DNA of 64,000 nucleotides, taken from Dermacentor variabilis. Lineage: Eukaryota > Arthropoda > Arachnida > Ixodida > Ixodidae. The stretch spans positions 260,905,615 through 260,969,614 of the forward strand of contig NC_134568.1 of NCBI RefSeq assembly GCF_050947875.1, given 5' to 3'. Within the stretch, counting starts at the first letter, position 1, and each line of letters begins with the position of its first letter. The position numbers and the translations under genes are program-made. Below the pieces are notes generated by a model that was not told the DNA's origin, ran no database searches, and was given only the letters and a program-made list of their open reading frames with translations. Of the stretch, positions 56,472-64,000 are shown one piece after another.

Positions 56472-56705
56472 ACCCGCCGTGGTTGCTCAGTGGCTATGGT
56501 GTTGGGCTGCTGAGCACGAGGTCGCGGGATCGAATCCCGGCCACGGCGGCCGCATTTCGATGGGGGCAAAATGCGAAAACACCCGTGTGCTTAGATTTAG
56601 GTGCACGTTAAAGAACCCCAGGTGGTCAAAATTTCCGGAGTCCTCCACTACGCCGTGCCTCATAATCAGAAAGTGGTTTTGGCACGTAAAACCCCAAATA
56701 TTATT
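56472..56705 (+). mobile_element. Ruka-like SINE with perfect 13-bp target duplication
   Basis: Full head (GCCGTGG...CCACGGC), box A- and B-like motifs, body and tail ending aaaaccccaaatatt. GATTTGGTGTTTA occurs at 56459-56471 and again at 56706-56718, a perfect 13-bp duplication expected of LINE-driven insertion. Confidence 0.93.
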
Positions 56706-56718
56706 GATTTGGTGTTTA

Positions 56719-58470
56719 GCTTCAGTTACCCTTGAATGCGGAGCACAGTCAATCATATCAAGTATCAATCGAATATGTATACAAGGCCACTTAAGACGCT
56801 CGCGGGTTCGATTGTTAGATATTCTCGAAGGCTTAGGAGTGAAAAGTGGGGTATATGCAGTGCAGTAAATCTCCCTCACAATAGAGGGCACCTCCACCGC
56901 GCACATTACGAGACCAGCCTCACGCCGATGCATGCCGGATGTATGCCAAAATGTTCAACAACCCTACGCGGTGTATGTGTATTATACCGGAGACCTACCC
57001 TACGGTATACCTTCATAGCCCGGGTGTGGCTCTTGGACGTGAAACCTGATTAATTACTATACTGCAAATGAATGTAGTGCATTTAACTCTTGCCAGTCGC
57101 GTCTTCCTTCACCGCGAGACCAATGGCCGCCGCTGATAAGCAGCACAGCCAGCGGCAAGTGGCGATTGGTTTCGACGAGTTGATCATGCAGTCGGAAAAA
57201 GCCGTCGATTCCCGTTCGCTCGCACATGACCAGCGGAACCAGGTGCCATTTAATGGAGGCTATTATGCCTCAGGTCTCTGAGAAGACCCGGACGCCGCAA
57301 AGGGGCTCTCCTGCGCATGCGAAAAGCCAGCGCGCGGCCGCGGTGACTCTGTCATCGCGTGCAGCGTGCCATCAGTTTAGCGTGCCGGAAGAAACCCGTG
57401 CCTGGTTAATGAAAGCCCGACGGGGGTCCAGCCGGCGTAACCCAGTAAGGTGCGCGACCAGGGCCCAGGAAGGCAACGAAGGGGCACGCCTCTTGGAGGA
57501 AACGTCATTCCGGCAAGCCGATCAGGCTCACGGGCGGCGCGCGGCGTCCTCTGATGCTGCCGGCTTAGATATATGGGACCAGTTTTAGGACCCGGCAGGA
57601 ATTCAAACGCACGCAAGAAAAAAAAAAGAGGAATAAGAAAATGATAACATCGAGCGCCGTACAGCGTCTACGAAGCAAGGAACAAGATGCGCGGTTTGTA
57701 GTACGCACCAGTGTTTGCAGGCAGGGGCGCGCATGGCGGCAAGCAGCTCATTTCACCGAGTGGGTCACGGCTGCCGCGATGGACCATAGCGATGGCATCC
57801 GTTTACGGCGTCGACTAAAAAAAAAAAAGGCGCACGAGAGCGCCGCTTCAACAGCTGCGACTGATTTCGGCGCTACGTGGCCACCTCACTCCTTTGCGCT
57901 CTTCGAAGTGCATCGAGTGCAGGAATGCTGCAAGCTCGGCGACACAGATACACGTGGCCGCGATGTATTCGTGAGCATGCGCCTTTATGCACACGCTTCG
58001 CGCGGGCATAAATAGCAGCGCTGCGTAGAAGCGAGAACCGCTCGCGACTCAAGGTCCTCCGCTGGGGAAATCAGATCCCAAGAATCTCAGTGTCCCTCAG
58101 AAGCGCCACGATGTGCCTTGATTGGCCCACTGCGCGCGTCATCTTGCGCCATCGTAAAACAACTTACATCCCGCGAAACGCATCGCTAGATACGCTACCA
58201 ACCCCAATCGGAACCAAGGTCGGCTTTGCCCCATTCAGAACGGAGGCTCCAACGTTATCGACCCACCTTGACTTATCGAAGCTTCAAACAGTTCACAATA
58301 TACGAGCCTGTATTAAGTTAGGAGTCCTTGAATCGTTCCTTGCACGAACCTGGTTCGTCCGAAAAGCTTAAGCCCAATAACGCTATTCACGCGACTGTCG
58401 CTGTTCGCGCCGCACTATATGCTCCATGTGCATGCAGCCAACGATAGTTAAAAACTTGAATTGTGAGTTA
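56719..58470. other. No recognised gene
   Basis: Frames up to 124 codons at 57226-57588 and 57641-58015 show no domain. A-runs lie near 57618 and 57820. Confidence 0.45.
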
Positions 58471-58471
58471 A

Positions 58472-58665
58472 AAGAATTGTGGGGTCTTATACGTGCCAAA
58501 ACCACGACCTGGCGCGTCGTAGAGGGAGGGGGGGGGGATGGGGTACTCGGGATTACTTTTGACCATCTGGGGTTTTTGAAAGCACACGTAAATTTAAGTA
58601 CATGAGCGTTTTTGTATTTCGCCGCCCCAATCGGAATGCAACCTCCGCCGCCGGAGGTCTGACTG
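58472..58665 (-). mobile_element. Decayed Ruka-like SINE body (minus)
   Basis: The order ggggtcttatacgtgccaaaa, gaccatctggggttt, aaatttaagtacatgagcg and gccgccccaatcggaatgc follows the SINE body. The tRNA head is lost or unrecognisable. A 10-base G run lies at about 58528. Confidence 0.6.
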
Positions 58666-58821
58666 ATGATTAACGAACAGATATTAAAAAAGCGCAGACA
58701 TCACTACAGCGAGAAGTGTCTGAATGTCCTTGTTTTATTTTCAGTTCGGCATTAATATAGCACCCACTAGTGAATGATTCAGCACACGGTTCATCGCGTA
58801 ATCGATGTAAGTACCGCACAT

Positions 58822-58823
<2 letters not shown>

Positions 58824-58899
<76 letters not shown>
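58824..58899. repeat. (AT)n microsatellite
   Basis: Pure AT repeat of about 75 bp. Confidence 0.95.
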
Positions 58900-58902
<3 letters not shown>

Positions 58903-59880
58903 TCCACCACCCCCGTCTATGTTCCCCACACAGTCTGTGAGCGAGAAGTTCTCACCTCCGGCGCTACGCCAGCTGTCACAGCTGTCACCACCAACGCCAG
59001 AAAACGAAGGCGCCTCTCTTCGGATATCTTTGTTTCGTTGGAAGGGACAATGCCTTCTAACTAATTGGGGGCGTGGAAATATCAAGGAGTGCCCCGCTCA
59101 TTTTTCTTCTGAGCATGTAAACGCATGCACACTCTTACCCGGTAACTTTTGCTTAATGGCTGCAACGGCGAAGAAACGGATGACGGTATTGCTGCGCCAG
59201 AGGCAAGCAGAGTCGCCATAACCATTAATGCTACTATTGCGGCGAGACATAATTCCAGTTCGGCATGGCGAAACGAAGACATCTGACGGCGTTCTCAGAA
59301 CCATGCTTTCACCCAAGAAGAGTGCGCGTTGTCGCCGCTATTTCTTTTTCGGTGCAAGAAAAGACTGTAAGCGGGCGAGGTCCTTCTTTCAGTTGCGACC
59401 ACTTACTCGGTGCTGCAGTGCAACGGGGAAACTCTGTTGCAGTTAACTCGAAGACAGAGGAAGGACAGCCTACAAGTGCAGATATCTGAGCCGTCCAACG
59501 ACGGTTACTCGACTTGTCACTTCTTTATAAGCCAGTAGATCTGGAGGCCCCCTTTCCATTCTTTATCTCGATGGAAGCGCGGGTCAAAACTGTGTGCACT
59601 GAAACCGACTGCGGTCGTGACAGCAGAGGCTTGCCCTGGTTGCCCTTTCCAGTTCGGCTGGCCACCCATGGCGCCTACTGTATACGGTGATCCGATAGTA
59701 CTGTCGACTATCGGCCATGATTACTGACAGCGCTGCTTCTGGGTAGAGTGCAACTGACTTCAGTCACCATACAGTGCCCTGTCATCTTTACCGAGAACCA
59801 TCGCCCTGAAACCCAAACAAAAAACCACAGACCGCCTTTGGCAACAAAAAGTGCGCGGTGTGAGGAGTGTGGCGGCATGC
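58900..59880. other. No recognised gene
   Basis: No supported coding sequence or repeat family. Confidence 0.45.
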
Positions 59881-59980
59881 TAGGAGCAACGTATTGCGCT
59901 ATGATGGGTCAATGGGTGTGCGAGCTCTGGTAGGAGCAACGTATTGCGCTATGATGGGTCAATGGGTGTGCGAGCTCTGG
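59881..59980. repeat. Perfect 50-bp tandem duplication
   Basis: 59881-59930 is repeated exactly at 59931-59980 (unit begins taggagcaacgtattgcgct). No mismatch was seen. Confidence 0.95.
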
Positions 59981-60089
59981 TATACAATCCTTACGGCTGC
60001 CATATCTTTGCCCTATCTGACAACGGCATGTCAATGGCAGGAGACGTGCAGAAATTGTTTCCTTGATGAGCCGAGCGACTTGGAGATTG

Positions 60090-60500
60090 ACGAAGAAGTT
60101 CGAAAACAAGGACCGTGCAAAGAGCGATGGAACGAAGAATGTCAGGCGTGACGTTGAGAGACAGAAAAAGAGCGGTATGGAGCAGAGAGCAAACGGGGAT
60201 AGCCGATATTCCAATTAATATTAAGAGAAAAGAAATGGAGCTGCGCAGGCCATGTGATGCGTAGTTTAGCTAACCGGTGGACATTCGGATAACAGTATGG
60301 GTGCCAAGAGAAGGGAAGCGCAGTCGAGGACGGCAGAAGACTAGGTGGGGTGATGAAATTAGGAAATTCTCAGGCGCTAGTTGGTATCGGTTAGCGCACG
60401 ACAGGGGTAATTGGAAATCGCAGGGATAGCCATTCGTCCTGCAGTGGACATAAAAGATGATGATGATGATGATGATGACTACGACGACGACGACGACACG
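60090..60500 (+). pseudogene. RTE-type LINE ORF2 end and (GAT)n tail
   Basis: The frame reads VQRAMERRMSGVTLRDRKRA from 60112 and later WVPREGKRSRGRQKTRWGDE. IRKFSGASW and FVLQWT follow, as in RTE ORF2 C-termini. Stops interrupt it. It ends in a (GAT)n tail (60457-60478) passing into (GAC)n, the usual RTE simple tail. Confidence 0.8.
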
Positions 60501-62119
60501 AGTTTTAAGAGTGAGTGGGATGTGCCAATGGCTCTTTGAGTCGTGACGTTCGTAAGACCTCATACATTTCAATGAAGGCCGGGGGCCACGCATTTTTTAT
60601 TTTCAGCTCATGGTTTTCATTACGCTCCCCAGATATCACGCGTGACGTTACGCCTCAAAGCGCGCAGGCCTATTGTTATCTAGCGTGGGTTCGCCTGTTG
60701 GGATTAGAAGTCTCTGCCCAGAACTTTGGCTTCCCGACACACCAATGTGCAAATGAGCGGGCGCGGGCGGCGCGAAAGGAAAAGTCCGTCACGCGCCTGC
60801 GCCGCAATTTCTCTGAACCAATTTCTACATCAAAAATCGGATCGTTAATTCAAGTTATGCACTACAGCGGGGGTGTTCCCTAGGTGTTCTGTCTCGCTGA
60901 CGCGGAAAGTTCTTGGCAGGTGGCGTCCTTGAATCACTAAAAGGGCGCCCGCGGTCTTCACTCATCGGTGTCGCTCTTCGTCGTCAGCCGGTTTCGCAAG
61001 CGCCCGACGCTTGTTGGCCCTTTTACCTGCGACCGCTTTGCTCGTCTTTCCTGGACGCACTCATTTAGCGCTTCAGAAACAAACAAAGTAGCGCTTGCCA
61101 ACCAAAAAGGGGGTGACTTTCGTAGCCATCTTTGCTTTCTTCTTTCTTTCTTTCTTTTTTTTTTTTTGTCCACATTACGTGTCGCCGTGTCGTTGCTGAT
61201 GGGACCAGTGCCAAGAGCAGAAGGCGCTCTGGGAAACTTCTAGAGGGAAACAGAAGGAAGCAGTGGTTAGCGTGAATCTGCTCTGGGATGCTATAACGCT
61301 TGCACAATCTGACTCCGAGCAGGCCAGCTCTGTAATGTACAGGCGTGCTCACCGCAACCCATCACAATTACTCCAGACAGGTGGACATTAACGCAACTCC
61401 ATTTGTGGAATGAAAGTGTACGCTTCTTCGGACGGGGAGGAGATTTAGCGCTTTCCTTGTTCATTTTGCGAGCACGATGCTTGAAGCTTTGTGTACGTTG
61501 CGCACGAAGTATACTGAGAGTAAAAGTGATACGCGTATGGTCGTTTCGTTGAGCGCTGGCAAAAAATAACAATAAAAAGAAACGTTAAGTCAGGTGACTA
61601 CTGAGCATGAGAAATGATTATAGTCTGTCAGATTCAGAATGTAGAAGCAAAAGTTCTGCCACTGACTCATATGCATTGCGATTGAACTGAATCACGCACC
61701 TATCAGTGCACGCAGAAACGCGGTGATACGACTTCACCCTCCCTAATTATCGGTTTGGTGCATTAATTTGTACTCAATAATACGTGAACTAAGGATCGAA
61801 TGTGAACAAGTGTTCATTTATAAGCAGACATGCATCAAATTATAAGGAGAAAAATGAGTATACGGAGCAATTGTAGAAGAAATTGCCACGTAATCGATGC
61901 GCATGCGTATTGCCGTGTCTCATAAGTCGTGCCCCACGTGTCCGTGGCATCACCCGTGAAAGCAGACTGTTTCAGGGTAATCGCGCGGGACGAGCAGCAA
62001 GAAATGATGGCGTACGAGCTCAGTCTTCGCTATGTTGGGTGCATGCAGGCGACTCGCTCCAGAGCGGTCGTGCTCGGGAGGACGTCCCTCCCGTGTGCCC
62101 CGCCTTGTACACTATTTAT
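60501..62119. other. No recognised gene
   Basis: T-run at about 61153-61166. Frames up to 122 codons without a known domain. Confidence 0.45.
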
Positions 62120-62121
62120 TA

Positions 62122-63024
62122 TACGGGGCGACAATACCCAAGTTACCCGGAATTTTCAAAAATCGCCTGTGATAGATAGCCTTCTTCTCCTTGAGCTGGG
62201 TTGTACGAAGAGGCGCACATTGCTATAGCACAAAAATGCACAACACATATTCAACTAATTAGCCAAAAATCGCTAATTAACTTATTCATAAGTTCCTTTA
62301 CGGCACATATTGCAGTTTACGAATTGTAGCCGGCGAGCTGGCGAGACGTGCCCAGTTGAAATGAATCTCCAGGATGAGAACAGTTTCGAGATATTTCTCA
62401 GTGTGGGACGAAATACGTGGACGTTCCAGTTACTTTTGTGCTTCAATGCATAAAAGAGCGTTTTGTTAAAAAAACTAAGTGGAACAAAACTAGGCCCACC
62501 GCGGTGGCTTAGCGCCTATGATGTTGCGCTGCTAAGCGCCAGGTCGCGGGATCGAATCCCGGCCGCGGCGGCCGCATTTCGATGGGGGCGAAATGCAAAA
62601 ACGCCCGCGGATTGGGTGCACGTTAAAGAAACCCAGGCGGCCAAAATTAACCCGGAGTCTCCCGCTACGGCGTGCCTCATAATCAAATCCTGCTTTTGGT
62701 GTGCGAATACCGCAGAATTCAACAACAGTGCACTCTTACGGCGAGTTTGATAGCGCATATCTTCAAACTGGTGTTATTCTGGAAATTCATTCCAAGTGGA
62801 AACGCCTTGCAAACTCACAGGCTCCTATTCGTGCATTGCAATATGGGCCGTAATTAATTTAGAAGTCAATTAGTCTTCCTTAATTATTTGAATATTTCAT
62901 TCGATTTCTCCTGCAAGCAATGTCCGCCTCTGTGAATAATCCAGCTCTAGGATTGGAATTATATTATTTGGACCATGCGATTTTTTTTTAAAATTCCGGT
63001 GAACTTAACAATGGCCACCCCGTA
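62122..63024. mobile_element. TA-flanked inverted-repeat element carrying a nested SINE
   Basis: The left end TACGGGGCGACAATACCC, continuing accggaattttcaaaaatcg-like, is an imperfect inverted repeat of the right end (...aaaattccggtgaacttaac...ccaccccgta). TA flanks both sides (62120-62121 and 63025-63026). The interior is AT-rich, without a transposase. About 225 bp at 62494-62720 are a SINE. Confidence 0.65.
62494..62720 (+). mobile_element. Ruka-like SINE variant inside the inverted-repeat element
   Basis: The head cccaccgcggtggcttagcg, box B-like GGGATCGAATCCC, gatgggggcgaaatgc and cctcataatcaaatcc are all in the usual order. The head differs from 17931 and 56472 (gcttagcgcctatgatgttgc), so it is a subfamily. 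Confidence 0.8.
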
Positions 63025-63154
63025 TAGTATAGGGCGGCGGTCCGACATTACGCGCGTAGTGTGCTCGATTTGCATGTTAGACGCTTCGACGTGACAGGAC
63101 GACGTCACGGACAAGGGCTTGCCTCGTGGTTCATAACGGCGGTTAGAAAAATTA

Positions 63155-63365
63155 AAATACGGGGTTTTACGTGCCAAAACCACTTTCTGATTATGAGGCA
63201 CGCTATATAGTGGGGGACTCCGGCAATTTCGACCACCTGGGGTTCCTTAACGAGCACCTAAATCTAAGTACACGGGCACTTTTCGCCCCCATCGAAATGC
63301 GGCCGCCGTGGCCGGGATTTGATCCCGCGACCTCGTGCTTAGCAGCCTAACTCCACAGCCACCAT
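63155..63365 (-). mobile_element. Ruka-like SINE (minus), 5' truncated head
   Basis: Tail ggggttttacgtgccaaaac through body to tcccgcgacctcgtgcttag and cagcctaac. The first tRNA-head bases are missing or changed at the right end. Confidence 0.8.
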
Positions 63366-64000
63366 AACGACTGTGTTTGCATAGCGGACGAAAGGAAGGA
63401 CAGAGACTACATTCGTGCGCTACGCAGACACCACCCTTAGGAACCACGACCAACTCGGCCAGGCCTCTACCCTAATTGCCTCGTGGCTTTCTCTTCGAGC
63501 AGCAACCGTTGTGAGCCGTTCACTTTGTCTTCTTAGGGCGGCGCGCAGCCTTAATTCAGGGACCCTCGATCACTGCTGGTATACTGAATATCGTCCACTT
63601 CGACTTGCACCTTCTGACTTAATGGTGTCGTTACTATTAGGCATGACTGTAGCGCAAGAACTCTTCAGTTCAGTATAGCCAGTTGCGGAGATGGGCCTTT
63701 CTGATAGTCGGTTCTGGCTTTTTATTCTCGTTCCTTCTCCGATTTCCTTTCTTTTTCTTTTTTTTTTCTTTCCATAGCCTGTCTGTTTCAATATGGCAAG
63801 CCTAGTGTCACTTTCAGGGCAGTTGCTATCGGTCTGTCTGTCGAGCCTCTCGAGTCCGTTATCAGTACTGTGCTACATTGGAAATGGTGCTCCCGAGCAG
63901 GCCCGCCTTTTAACTGCCAGGCTCGCCTATTCTTGATTTTCGTTATCACCAAGTTATTCCATGACACTGCCAACGGCTTCATAGTTTGATACCTTTGAAA
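63366..64000. other. No recognised gene
   Basis: Nothing supported apart from a T-rich run near 63750-63768. Confidence 0.45.

Overview
This is an animal nuclear window with very few host genes and a dense load of transposable elements. The mix points to a hard tick (Ixodidae, probably a metastriate genus). It holds tRNA-headed SINEs resembling the Ruka-type SINEs described from Rhipicephalus, Penelope-like GIY-YIG sequence, CR1/Jockey-, I- and RTE-type LINE tails, TA- and TTA-flanked short inverted-repeat elements, and one spliced aquaporin exon. The taxon call is inference from recalled element families; no database was searched.

Layout. 1-650: 3' end of a Penelope-like element with an inverted partial copy. 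651-6343: a 5'-truncated Ty3-like LTR retrotransposon (copy A) with one long open gag-pol frame and a 3' LTR. 7.1-8.8 kb and 10.7-12.3 kb: decayed non-LTR retrotransposons. 10026-10504: a short inverted-repeat element. 13.7-16.5 kb: further LINE 3' ends. 17.2-18.3 kb: three nested insertions (SINE, solo LTR, second SINE). 22124-23409: a GC-rich inverted-repeat element flanked by TTA. 24.9-27.2 kb: two LINE 3' fragments. 28.7-29.0 kb: an RTE tail. 33.1-34.4 kb: a cluster of SINE, LINE and inverted-repeat debris. 36342-43226: a nearly complete second copy (copy B, minus strand) of the same LTR retrotransposon, with two almost identical 773-bp LTRs, a GGGC target duplication and a tRNA-Leu primer site. 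45079-45657: the first coding exon of an aquaporin, the only confident host gene. 46-64 kb: mostly unrecognised sequence with several SINEs, a third RTE/LINE set, and an inverted-repeat element carrying a SINE.

The most unusual system is the LTR retrotransposon. Its protein is Ty3/gypsy-like in every domain, but integrase lies upstream of reverse transcriptase and RNase H, which is the Ty1/copia order. This order is known from the Gmr1-like group described in deuterostomes. Its Gag begins with a SAP-like double motif and a variable 11-residue coiled-coil repeat. Its LTR carries a 53-bp tandem array that a related solo LTR in the same window lacks.
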